From assembly GCF_016741935.1 (NCBI RefSeq), contig NZ_JAERRG010000011.1:264266-328265 (forward strand): 64,000 nucleotides of DNA, given 5' to 3'. Both the position numbers and the translations under genes were made by a program. Of this stretch, positions 24,783 to 32,877 are shown in pieces. The DNA comes from Streptomyces endocoffeicus. Lineage in GTDB: Bacteria; Actinomycetota; Actinomycetes; Streptomycetales; Streptomycetaceae. Each line of letters starts with the position of its first letter. The first letter of the stretch is position 1. Below the pieces are notes generated by a model. The model had not been told where the DNA came from, ran no database searches, and was given only the letters and a program-made list of their open reading frames with translations.

Positions 24783-27396
24783 GCTTGAGCTCGGCAGCTG
24801 GATCAACTCCGGCGTCAACTGGCTCCGAGACAATCTGAGCTGGCTCTTCGACTTCATCTCCAACGTCGTCCAGGGCATGTACGACGGGGTGAACACGGTG
24901 CTCAGCGGCCCCGAGCCGCTGCTGCTCGCGGGCATCCTGGCGCTGCTCGCCTGGTGGCTGCGCGGGCTGCTGCCCGCCGTGCTCGCCTTCCTGGGATTCG
25001 CCCTCATCGACTCGATCGAGTTGTGGGGCGAGGCGATGAACACCCTCGCACTGGTGCTGGTCGCCGGTGTGATCACTATCGTGTTCGCGGTGCCGCTCGG
25101 CATCTGGTCCTCGCGCAACCGCGCGGTGAGCGCCGTGATCCGTCCGGTGCTGGACTTCATGCAGACGATGCCCGCCTTCGTCTACCTGATCCCCGGCATC
25201 TTCTTCTTCGGCCTCGGGGTGGTCCCCGGTGTCGTCGCCACCGTCATCTTCTCGATGCCCCCGGGCGTCCGCATGACGGAACTGGGCATCCGGCAGGTGG
25301 ATGCGGAGCTGGTCGAGGCGGCCGACGCCTTCGGCACCCATCCGCGCCGTACCCTGCTGCGCGTCCAGCTCCCGCTGGCCCTGCCCACCATCATGGCGGG
25401 CGTCAACCAGGTGATCATGCTGGCGCTGTCCATGGTCGTCATCGCCGGTATGGTCGGCGCCGAGGGCCTCGGCTCCACCGTCTTCCAGGCGATCAGCTCC
25501 GTCGACGTCGCCATGGGCTTCGAGGGCGGTATCGCGGTGGTCATCCTGGCCATGTACCTGGACCGGATGACCAGCGCGCTCAATCAGCGCGTCTCCCCGC
25601 TGGCCCGCCGCGCGCTGGCCAAGGAGAAGGCCAAGGCGCTCAGCGGCCTGAAGGTGCTGCACTGGCGTCCCGCTACCTCCGTCGCCATGGTCGGCGTGGT
25701 CGTCCTGGCGCTGGTCGCCGGCGGCATGAGCATGTTCGGCGGCGACGACGAGGGCCCCAAGGTCTCCGCCAACGTCGGCAAGGGCCAGTCGGTCAACATC
25801 GGCTACATCAACTGGGACGAGGGCGTCGCCTCCACCTTCCTGTGGAAGGAGCTCCTGGAGCAGCGCGGCTTCAAGCCGAAGGTCCAGTCGTACGACGTCG
25901 GCGCGCTGTACACCGGTATGGCCGCGGGCAACATCGACTTCGAGACGGACTCCTGGTTGCCCACCACCCACGCCTCGTACTGGTCGAAGTACAAGAGCAA
26001 GCTGGAGAACCTCGGCTCCTGGTACGGCCCCACCTCCCTGGAGGTCGCGGTCCCCTCGTACGTCAAGGGCGTCAAGACCCTGGAGGACCTCGAGAAGAAG
26101 TCCAGCACCTTCAAGAAGAAGATCGTCGGCATCGAGCCCGGTGCCGGTGAGATGAAGCTGATGCAGGACAAGGTCATGCCGGGCTATGGGCTGAACAAGG
26201 ACTTCAGCCTGGTCAAGGGCTCCACCGCGGCCATGCTCTCCCAGCTGGACCGCTCCTACTCCAAGAAGGAGCCGATCGCGGTCACCCTGTGGTCCCCGCA
26301 CTGGGCGTACGACAAGTACAAGCTCACCAAGCTGAAGGACCCCAAGGGCGCCTTCGGCAAGGGCGACCACATCGACACTCTCGCGCGCAAGGGCTTCTCC
26401 AAGGAGAACCCGCAGGTCGCCAAGTGGATCAAGAACTTCAAGCTGAAGGAGAAGCAGCTCACCAGCCTGGAGTCGGCCATCCAGGACGCCGGTAAGGGCA
26501 AGGAGCAGCAGGGCGTGCGCGCCTGGCTGAAGCAGAACCCGGGCATGGCCAACAAGCTCGCCCCGGTGCCCGGCGGCGCCGACCAGAAGGGCAAGGACGC
26601 GGGCGCCGCGCCGATGATCGGCTACTTCCCGTGGGACGAGGACATCGCCACCACCTACCTGTGGAAGAACGTCCTCGAGCGGCGTGGCTACAAGCCGGAG
26701 ATCAAGCAGTACGACGTCGGCTCGATGTTCACCGGAATGAGCACCGGACAGGTCGACGTCGAGTTCGACGGCTGGCTACCGGTCGCCCAGAAGCAGTACT
26801 GGGACAAATACAAGAAGAACCTGGTCGACGTCGGGTCGTGGTACGACAAGACCTCCCTGGAGATCGCGGTGCCGTCCTACGTCAAGGACGTGAAGTCGCT
26901 CGCCGACCTCAAGGGGAAGGCCGGCACCTTCGACGGCAAGATCGTCGGTATCGAACCCGGGACCGGCGAGATGAAGCTCCTGAAGGGCAAGGTGCTCAAG
27001 GAGTACGGCCTGGACAAGGAGTACAAGGTCAGTGACGGCTCCTCGCCGGCGATGCTGGCCCAGCTGGAGCGGTCGTACGCCAAGAAGGAGCCGGTGGCCG
27101 TGGTCCTGTGGACCCCGCACTGGGCCTACAGCAAGTACAAGCTGACCAAGCTCGCCGACCCGAAGCAGGCGTTCGGGGCCAGCAACCAGCTCCACACCCT
27201 CGCCAACAAGTCCTTCCCGAAGAAGTTCCCCGAGTTCAACGGGTGGCTGAAGAAGTGGCACATGACCGAGAAGGAGCTGGCGACCCTGGAGCAGGCCATC
27301 CAGGACGCCGGTAAGGGCAACGAGGAGAAGGGCGTCCAGAAGTGGATTGACGCCCACCCCGGCATCGTCGACAAGATGGCGCCGGTGGCTTCCTGA
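24775..27396 (+). CDS. Glycine betaine-type ABC permease fused to two substrate-binding domains
   Basis: This 873-residue protein combines the membrane and binding parts of the transporter. Residues 1 to about 310 form a permease with several helices and the EAA-loop region (VEAADAFGTHPRRTLLRVQLPLALPTIMAGVNQ). After a last helix near 305-325 (VAMVGVVVLALVAGGMSMFGG) come two tandem OpuAC-like binding domains at about 338-600 and 610-873. Each starts IGY..WDE.(V/I)A(S/T)T(F/Y)LWK and contains a DVG..(Y/F)TGM block. Both domains would face outside, anchored to the permease. GTG 24775 overlaps the ATPase stop. Substrate is inferred from the family. Confidence 0.93.
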   Translation: MPRLELGSWINSGVNWLRDNLSWLFDFISNVVQGMYDGVNTVLSGPEPLLLAGILALLAWWLRGLLPAVLAFLGFALIDSIELWGEAMNTLALVLVAGVITIVFAVPLGIWSSRNRAVSAVIRPVLDFMQTMPAFVYLIPGIFFFGLGVVPGVVATVIFSMPPGVRMTELGIRQVDAELVEAADAFGTHPRRTLLRVQLPLALPTIMAGVNQVIMLALSMVVIAGMVGAEGLGSTVFQAISSVDVAMGFEGGIAVVILAMYLDRMTSALNQRVSPLARRALAKEKAKALSGLKVLHWRPATSVAMVGVVVLALVAGGMSMFGGDDEGPKVSANVGKGQSVNIGYINWDEGVASTFLWKELLEQRGFKPKVQSYDVGALYTGMAAGNIDFETDSWLPTTHASYWSKYKSKLENLGSWYGPTSLEVAVPSYVKGVKTLEDLEKKSSTFKKKIVGIEPGAGEMKLMQDKVMPGYGLNKDFSLVKGSTAAMLSQLDRSYSKKEPIAVTLWSPHWAYDKYKLTKLKDPKGAFGKGDHIDTLARKGFSKENPQVAKWIKNFKLKEKQLTSLESAIQDAGKGKEQQGVRAWLKQNPGMANKLAPVPGGADQKGKDAGAAPMIGYFPWDEDIATTYLWKNVLERRGYKPEIKQYDVGSMFTGMSTGQVDVEFDGWLPVAQKQYWDKYKKNLVDVGSWYDKTSLEIAVPSYVKDVKSLADLKGKAGTFDGKIVGIEPGTGEMKLLKGKVLKEYGLDKEYKVSDGSSPAMLAQLERSYAKKEPVAVVLWTPHWAYSKYKLTKLADPKQAFGASNQLHTLANKSFPKKFPEFNGWLKKWHMTEKELATLEQAIQDAGKGNEEKGVQKWIDAHPGIVDKMAPVAS

Positions 27397-27415
27397 CCCA
27401 CCGTCCGCACCACAG

Positions 27416-27453
27416 ACACCGCGGCCCGGAGCGCATGCTCCGGGCCGCGGTGT
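27416..27453 (+). terminator. Terminator after ABC transporter operon
   Basis: A perfect 17-bp stem (27416-27432 with 27437-27453) with loop GCAT begins 19 nt after the transporter stop. It is the strongest hairpin of the window. Confidence 0.85.
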
Positions 27454-27648
27454 CGTGTTGCCCCGCCCGTTGCCGTGTCTTGCGGGCGCTGTGCCGCGCC
27501 GGGCGGAGAAAACCGGTGGCATCGGAGCGCCTGGTGCGCGGGCCGCGGTTACTTCCCTTCCAGAACAGTCCGCCGCCCACTCCTGACCTCAGGCGCCGCC
27601 GACGCACCGGCGCGTCGCCTCCTCCCAATGCCCACTCGGGGGAGAGGC

Positions 27649-27660
27649 ATGACCGCATGA
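27649..27660 (+). promoter_or_regulatory. Three-codon upstream ORF coupled to the TROVE start
   Basis: ATG ACC GCA TGA at 27649-27660 has a good ribosome site (GGAGAGGC directly upstream), and its TGA overlaps the ATG of the TROVE gene at 27657 in the ATGA arrangement. It may act as a leader that delivers ribosomes to the main start. Alternatively the ribosome site simply serves the ATG at 27657, spaced 9 or more nt. Confidence 0.45.
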
Positions 27661-29333
27661 CCAAGTTCAACCGCGTCTTCCGGCGCGCCGGGGCCACGGC
27701 GACCACCTACGAGGGCGGCGCCGCCGTCACCCGCGACAGCAAGTCCGAACTGGTGCTGCTGGCCGTGGTGAACATGGTCGGCGAGCAGACCTTCTACGAA
27801 CCCTCCGACGACCGCGACGACCGCTTCCGCGCCCTCGTCCGTACGGTCGCCGTCGAGGACGCCGACTGGACCGCCCGCTTCATCGGCTGGCTGCGCGCCG
27901 AGGCCCTCATGCGCACCGCGTCGCTCGTCGCCGCGGCCGAGGCCGTCGCCGCACGTCTCGCGGCCGGGCTGCACGGCGGCAACCGCCCCATCGTCGACGC
28001 CGCGTGCCTGCGCGCCGACGAGCCCGGTGAGTTCCTCGCCTACTGGACCGCCCACCACGGCCGCGCGCTGCCCAAGCCGGTCAAGCGCGGCCTCGCCGAC
28101 GCCGTCCGCCGCCTCTACACCGAGCGCTCGCTGCTCAAGTACGACACCGAGCGCCACGGCTTCCGCTTCGCCGACGTCCTGGAGCTGGTGCACGCCGCCC
28201 CGGACCCCGACAAGCCGTGGCAGGGCGAGCTATTCCGGCACGCCATCGACCGCCGCCACCACCGGGACGCCGCGCCCCCGGTCTCGCTGCGCACCCTGCG
28301 CGCCCGCACCCGGCTGACGGCCCTGCCGCAGTGGGAGCGCCGTGCCGTGCTGGAGCGGCCGGACGCCGCCGACGCGCTCCGTAAGGCGGGCATGACGTGG
28401 GAGGCGCTCGCGGGCTGGCTTCAGGGCCCGATGGACGCGCCGGCCTGGCAGGCCGTGCTGCCCTCCATGGGCTACATGGCGCTGCTGCGGAATCTGCGCA
28501 ACTTCGACCAGGCCGGGCTGCCGGACGCGGTCGCCGACCGGGTCGCGGCACGGCTGGCCGACCCGGCGGAGGTGGCCCGCTCCCGCCAGTTCCCGTACCG
28601 CTTCCTGTCCGCGTACCGGGCCGCGCCGTCGCTGCGCTGGGGCCACGCCCTGGACCGGGCGCTGACCGCGTCCACGGCGGCCGTCCCGGCGCTGCCGGGC
28701 CGCACCCTCGTGCTCGTCGACACCTCCGGCTCGATGCAGACGCGGGTCTCGAGCCGCTCCCAGGTGCGCCATGTGGACGTCGGGGCGCTCTTCGGGGTCG
28801 CGCTCGCGCACCGCGGCTGCCAGGTGGACCTGGTCGGCTTCGCCTCCGGGCACTTCGGCCACCGGCTGACCCCGGGCGGTTCGGTGCTTCGCGACATCGA
28901 GGCGTTCCGCGCGCGGATCGGCGAGGTCGGGCACGGCACGGAGACGGGTACGGCGCTGCGGGCGGCCTACCGCGGCCACGACCGGGTGGTGATCGTCTCG
29001 GATATGCAGGCGTTCGCGGAGGCGCGCCGCGGCCGGTCCGTTCCGGTCTCGGAGGCCGTTCCGGCGCGGGCGCCGGTGTTCGGCGTCAACACCACCGGCT
29101 ACGGGGCCACATCCATCGACACCGGTCGGCCGAACCGGTACGAGATCGGCGGCTTCAGCGACAAGCTGTTCACGATGGTCGGGCTGCTGTCGGAGGGCTA
29201 CGGCGACGGCGATGGCGGTGGCGGCCGCGGTGGGCGTGGCGGCCGGGCCGTCTGGCCGTGGGAGACGCTGCAGGAGGCGGCGTTGGGGCGGCCGGGCGTA
29301 GGAGCGCGGGCATTGGGGCGGGGACGGGTGTAG
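27657..29333 (+). CDS. TROVE/VWA-domain RNA-binding protein (Ro60/Rsr-like)
   Basis: Bacterial Ro60 relatives bind Y-like RNAs and take part in RNA quality control. In this 558-residue protein the HEAT-like TROVE ring covers about 20-345 (MTKFNRVFRRAG start; RALVRTVAVEDADWTARFIGWLRAEALMRTASLV; WEALAGWLQGPMDAPAWQAVLPSMGYMALLRNLRNFDQAGL). The VWA domain follows with MIDAS LVLVDTSGSMQ near 353-363, T at TETGTALRAAY and VIVSDMQAF. The tail after 520 is Gly/Arg-rich and repetitive (GDGDGGGGRGGRGGR), plausible for RNA contact. ATG 27657 is coupled to a three-codon ORF. No Y RNA could be recognised by eye in the leader. Confidence 0.88.
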   Translation: MTKFNRVFRRAGATATTYEGGAAVTRDSKSELVLLAVVNMVGEQTFYEPSDDRDDRFRALVRTVAVEDADWTARFIGWLRAEALMRTASLVAAAEAVAARLAAGLHGGNRPIVDAACLRADEPGEFLAYWTAHHGRALPKPVKRGLADAVRRLYTERSLLKYDTERHGFRFADVLELVHAAPDPDKPWQGELFRHAIDRRHHRDAAPPVSLRTLRARTRLTALPQWERRAVLERPDAADALRKAGMTWEALAGWLQGPMDAPAWQAVLPSMGYMALLRNLRNFDQAGLPDAVADRVAARLADPAEVARSRQFPYRFLSAYRAAPSLRWGHALDRALTASTAAVPALPGRTLVLVDTSGSMQTRVSSRSQVRHVDVGALFGVALAHRGCQVDLVGFASGHFGHRLTPGGSVLRDIEAFRARIGEVGHGTETGTALRAAYRGHDRVVIVSDMQAFAEARRGRSVPVSEAVPARAPVFGVNTTGYGATSIDTGRPNRYEIGGFSDKLFTMVGLLSEGYGDGDGGGGRGGRGGRAVWPWETLQEAALGRPGVGARALGRGRV

Positions 29334-29409
29334 GGGCGTCCGGTTGGGGCGCGTGGGCGTTGAGGTGGCCGGGCGTAGGGCACGCCTCGTCGCGGCGTAC
29401 GGTGGAGCG

Positions 29410-30147
29410 ATGAGCCCTCGCACCCCCGTACGGCGCGTGGTGTCCCTCGTGCCCTCGCTCACCGAGGCGGTCGCCGCCACCGCGCCGGAGCTGCTCGTCG
29501 GGGCGACCGACTGGTGCACCCATCCGCCCGGCCTCACCGCGGAGCGGATCGGCGGCACCAAGAACCCCGACACCGCCCGGATCGCCGCCCTCGCCCCCGA
29601 CCTGGTGATCGCCAACGAGGAGGAGAACCGCCCCTCCGACCTCGCCGCGCTGCGCGCCGCCGGTCTCGAGGTCCTGGTGACCGAAGTGCGCACCCTGGAG
29701 CAGGCGTTCACCGAGCTGGAGCGGGTCCTGGTGCGCGGCTGCGGACTGGCCCGGCCCGGCTGGCTGGACGAGGCCGAGGCCGCCTGGGCGGACGTACGGG
29801 CCGGAGGCCCGGTGCGGCACGCCGTCGTACCGGTGTGGCGGCGTCCGTGGATGGTGCTGGGCCGGGACACCTTCGCCGGTGACGTCCTGGCCCGGCTGGG
29901 CGTACGGCACCTCTACAGCGCGCATCCCGAGCGTTATCCGCGGATCCCGATCCAGGAGCTGACGGCGGGGGAGGCGGATCTGGTGGTGCTGCCCGACGAG
30001 CCGTACCGCTTCACGGCCGACGACGGCCCCGAGGCGTTCCCCGGCTGCCCGGCTGCCCTGGTCAGCGGCCGTCACCTCACCTGGTACGGCCCCTCGCTGG
30101 CGGAGGCGCCCGCCGTCCTTACGGCCGCGTTGGCGGCGGCGCGCTGA
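29410..30147 (+). CDS. BtuF-like helical-backbone metal receptor (cobalamin/iron-type binding fold)
   Basis: This 245-residue protein has the fold of periplasmic vitamin B12/siderophore-binding proteins: RRVVSLVPSLTEAVAATAPELLVGATDWCTHP at the N-terminus, GGTKNPDTARIAALAPDLVIANEEENR, and a second lobe from about 130. It has no signal peptide or lipobox, so it appears to be cytoplasmic, which is unusual for a transport receptor but common for this actinobacterial subgroup. No ABC transporter genes adjoin it. The ligand is unknown; cobalamin is only a family guess. The start ATG 29410 is taken because the upstream frame is repetitive. Confidence 0.75.
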   Translation: MSPRTPVRRVVSLVPSLTEAVAATAPELLVGATDWCTHPPGLTAERIGGTKNPDTARIAALAPDLVIANEEENRPSDLAALRAAGLEVLVTEVRTLEQAFTELERVLVRGCGLARPGWLDEAEAAWADVRAGGPVRHAVVPVWRRPWMVLGRDTFAGDVLARLGVRHLYSAHPERYPRIPIQELTAGEADLVVLPDEPYRFTADDGPEAFPGCPAALVSGRHLTWYGPSLAEAPAVLTAALAAAR

Positions 30148-30170
30148 CTGTATGAGGGCCGGGCGCGGCC

Positions 30171-30830
30171 TCAGGCCCGCGCGTAGTCGGCGAGGGCCGG
30201 TTCGAGCAGGGCGAACGCCCGGGTGGCCTCCGGTTCGAGGATCGCCGTGATCTCCGGGTTGGTGTGCCCCGCGAGCGTGAGGTCCAGAATCCGGCGGAAC
30301 AGGACGCGATGGACCCCGGTGAGCAGGGACGCGGCCGTGCGCGCGGTGATGTCACCGGGGGCGGCGTCGGTCGCCGCGGCGAGAGCGACGGCCAGGGCCT
30401 GTTCGCGCTGGTCGTGCAGGCCGCGCAGACAGGCCGAGAGAGTGGGGCTCTCCGCGATCATGCGGGTGAACTCCGGCCCGGCGAAACCGGCGACCGGATC
30501 ATGCGCGGCGACGGCGGTGAGAAAGGCGCGCCGCAGGGCCACGAAGGCGGATTCGCCGGGCTCCCGGGCGGCTACGGCGCGGGCCAGGCCGGTGACGAAC
30601 TCGTCCTGGTGGTCGAGGGCCAGATCCTCCTTGCGCGGGAAGTAGTTGGTCACCGTCTTCTTGGCCACGCGCGCGGCGTCGGCGATCTCGGCGATGGTGG
30701 TGCGCTCGAAGCCCTGCGCCATGAAGAGCCCCGTGGCCCGGTCGGAGATCAACTGCCGCGTCTCACGCTTCTTGGCCTCGCGCAGGCCGGTGGCCGCGGG
30801 GTCCGTCGTGGTGCTCGACTCGATATCCAT
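30171..30830 (-). CDS. TetR-family transcriptional regulator
   Basis: This 219-residue repressor-type protein has an N-terminal HTH of TetR type (ATGLFMAQGFERTTIAEIADAARVAKKTVTNYFPRKEDL, about residues 32-70). The all-helical C-terminal effector domain carries MftR-like segments (ARAVAAREPGESAFVALRRAFL). The start ATG 30830 (MDIESSTTT) excludes a low-complexity upstream stretch. It diverges from the hydrolase-Vgb fusion gene at 31025 and probably controls it through the roughly 190-bp shared region. Confidence 0.88.
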   Translation of the reverse strand: MDIESSTTTDPAATGLREAKKRETRQLISDRATGLFMAQGFERTTIAEIADAARVAKKTVTNYFPRKEDLALDHQDEFVTGLARAVAAREPGESAFVALRRAFLTAVAAHDPVAGFAGPEFTRMIAESPTLSACLRGLHDQREQALAVALAAATDAAPGDITARTAASLLTGVHRVLFRRILDLTLAGHTNPEITAILEPEATRAFALLEPALADYARA

Positions 30831-30863
30831 GACCCCAAATCTTACCCTCGTAGCATATTTATG

Positions 30864-30893
30864 TTGACGCGCAATACGCGACGATCCTAACTT
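30864..30893 (+). promoter_or_regulatory. Candidate promoter for the hydrolase-Vgb gene
   Basis: TTGACG (30864-30869) is followed after 18 bp by TAACTT (30888-30893), a good sigma70-type pair on the plus strand. It sits between the divergent TetR gene and the hydrolase gene, so the mRNA leader would carry the 17-bp repeats. Confidence 0.5.
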
Positions 30894-30926
30894 TGCGTCC
30901 GCCGTAACTTTTCCTCGCGAGGGAGA

Positions 30927-30994
30927 TGAGCCCGCCTCCCCGGTGAGCCCGCTTCCCCGGTGAGCCTGCCTCCCCGGTGAGCCCGCTGCCCCGC
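30927..30994. repeat. Four 17-bp tandem repeats
   Basis: Units TGAGCC.GC.(T/C)CCCCGG start at 30927, 30944, 30961 and 30978. They lie in the leader of the hydrolase-Vgb gene just before its ribosome site. Confidence 0.85.
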
Positions 30995-31024
30995 GAGTCC
31001 CGACCACCCACGACGGAGGACCGT

Positions 31025-32692
31025 TTGCCGAACGTCATCGCCGTTCCCATGCCGCCCGAGGCGGCCCGAGCGGTCCGCGACCGCCCCGACGCGCTGATCG
31101 CCGCCCCGCTCCCGGACGACGCCGAGGTGCGGGGCGACTGGATCCGCGCGCCCGGCGCCCGCGGCGGCGCGGTGATCTATGTGCATGGCGGGGGGTTCGC
31201 CCATACGATGCCCGAGGCCGAGCGGGTGATGGCCTATCGGCTGTCGAAGGCGACCGGACGCCCCGCCCTGCGGGTGGACTACCGGCTGGCGCCCGAACAC
31301 CCGTATCCCGCGGCGCTCGAGGACGTGCTGGCCGCCTGGCGCGGTGTGCTGGACGAGGGCGTCCCGGCCGCCGAGGTCGTTCTCGCCGGGGAGTCGGCCG
31401 GGGCCACGCTGGTGCTCTCCGCCCTGCTGGAGATCCAGCGGACCGGCGGTCCGCGGCCCGGTGCCGCGATCGTGGTCTCACCCGTCACCGACTTCGCCCT
31501 TACGGGTGCGTCGATCGCCGCCAACGACGGTAAGGACGTACTGAGCCGGGCCGCGCTGGGCTCCATAAGCGCCCAGTACCTGGCCGGCGCGCCCGCCGAC
31601 CGGGCCCCGCAGTCGCCGCTGTACGGGGATCCGCGCGGGCTGCCGCCGCTGCTGATCGCCGTCGGCACGGACGAGGTGCTCCTGGACGACGCCCGCCGCT
31701 TCGCCGAGGCGGCGGAAGCCGCCGGGGTGAGCGTGCGCCTGGAGGAGTACGAGGGCCTGCCGCACGCCTTCCACCTGTCCGAGCCGGGCGAGGTGCTGCT
31801 GGACCGGATCGGCCGGTGGCTCGCCGACCCGGTCCGCGTCTTCACCGTCAGCGACCCGGACGCGGGCCCCTACGCGCTCACCGACGGCCCCGACGGCGCC
31901 CTGTGGTACACGCTGGTACACCAGGGCGCGATCGGCCGCAGGGACGCCGACGGCCGGATCACCGTCCACTCCGTCGGAGCCAAGCCGACGATGATCGCCC
32001 AAGGGCCCGATGGCGCCCTGTGGTTCAGCGAGTACGGCACCCACCGCATCGGCCGGATCGCGGTGGACGGCACGACCTCCTCCTTCGCCCCGCCGACCGC
32101 CGACGGCGGGCCGTACGGGATCGCCGCGGGCCCGGACGGGGCCATATGGTTCACGCTGTCGGCCGCCGACCGCATCGGGCGGATCGCGATGGACGGCGAC
32201 ATCACCGAGTACCCCGCTCCCGGAGCCTTCCCGTCCGCCATGGCGGCGGGGCCCGACGGCGCCATGTGGTTCACCCTCAACCAGGGCAACGCCATCGGCC
32301 GGATCACCATGGACGGCCGGACGACCGCCCACCCCCTGCCGACCGAGGCAGCCGCGCCGGTGGGCCTCGCCCAAGGGCCGGACGGCGCCCTGTGGTTCAC
32401 CGAGATCGGCGCGGGCCAGATCGGCCGCATCACGGTTGACGGCACCGTCACCGAGTACCCGCTGCCCGACCGGCAGGCCCGGCCACACGCCATCACCAGC
32501 GGCCCGGACGGGGCGCTGTGGTTCACCGAATGGGGCCGCGGCGGAGTCGGGCGCATCACCACGGACGGCCGGATCACGGCGTACGACCTGCCCCGGGCCG
32601 ACTGCGAACCGCACGGCATCGCCGCGCACGACGGCGCGCTGTGGTGCGCCCTGGAGACGGGAGCCCTGGCCAGGATCGACGTCCCCCGCTGA
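31025..32692 (+). CDS. Fusion of HSL-family alpha/beta hydrolase and virginiamycin-B-lyase-like propeller
   Basis: This 555-residue protein has two parts. Residues 1 to about 265 are a hormone-sensitive-lipase-type hydrolase with the oxyanion motif HGGGF (about 55-59), nucleophile GESAG (about 122-126), and later acid and His regions (VGTDEVLLDD; LPHAFHLSEP). Residues about 270-555 are a seven-bladed propeller of the Vgb (streptogramin B lyase) type with repeats GPDGA(L/I/M)WF(T/S).....IGRI. TTG 31025 is chosen since GGAGGA lies 4-9 nt upstream and PNVIAVPMPPEAARA reads as a family N-terminus; a GTG 48 bases upstream would read through the tandem repeat. The frame is continuous, so the fusion is real unless the assembly is wrong. 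Whether the lyase part is active cannot be judged. Confidence 0.85.
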   Translation: MPNVIAVPMPPEAARAVRDRPDALIAAPLPDDAEVRGDWIRAPGARGGAVIYVHGGGFAHTMPEAERVMAYRLSKATGRPALRVDYRLAPEHPYPAALEDVLAAWRGVLDEGVPAAEVVLAGESAGATLVLSALLEIQRTGGPRPGAAIVVSPVTDFALTGASIAANDGKDVLSRAALGSISAQYLAGAPADRAPQSPLYGDPRGLPPLLIAVGTDEVLLDDARRFAEAAEAAGVSVRLEEYEGLPHAFHLSEPGEVLLDRIGRWLADPVRVFTVSDPDAGPYALTDGPDGALWYTLVHQGAIGRRDADGRITVHSVGAKPTMIAQGPDGALWFSEYGTHRIGRIAVDGTTSSFAPPTADGGPYGIAAGPDGAIWFTLSAADRIGRIAMDGDITEYPAPGAFPSAMAAGPDGAMWFTLNQGNAIGRITMDGRTTAHPLPTEAAAPVGLAQGPDGALWFTEIGAGQIGRITVDGTVTEYPLPDRQARPHAITSGPDGALWFTEWGRGGVGRITTDGRITAYDLPRADCEPHGIAAHDGALWCALETGALARIDVPR

Positions 32693-32769
32693 CCTTTCCG
32701 GACACCTGGCTCGGCGTGGCCCTCGGCGGGCACGCGGGCCGGGGGCCGGCGCAAGGACGAGGCCGGGCG

Positions 32770-32798
32770 GGCCGGAGGCCGGGCATAGGCCTCCGGCC
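32770..32798. terminator. Bidirectional hairpin between convergent genes
   Basis: GGCCGGAGGCC (32770-32780) pairs perfectly with 32788-32798. It lies in a 185-bp GGCCGG-rich gap between the convergent hydrolase-Vgb and amidohydrolase genes; further copies of GGCCGGAGGCC follow. Confidence 0.6.
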
Positions 32799-32877
32799 AG
32801 GCACGGGCGGGCCGGAGGCCGGAGGCCGGGCTGAGGCGGGCCAGGAGCCGAAGCCCCCGCCCCGCCCCCCAACACCC

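Noticed and set aside
32700..32870. GGCCGG-rich repeats as a possible CRISPR or origin
   Set aside because: Irregular spacing and strong self-pairing fit a bidirectional terminator region between convergent genes.
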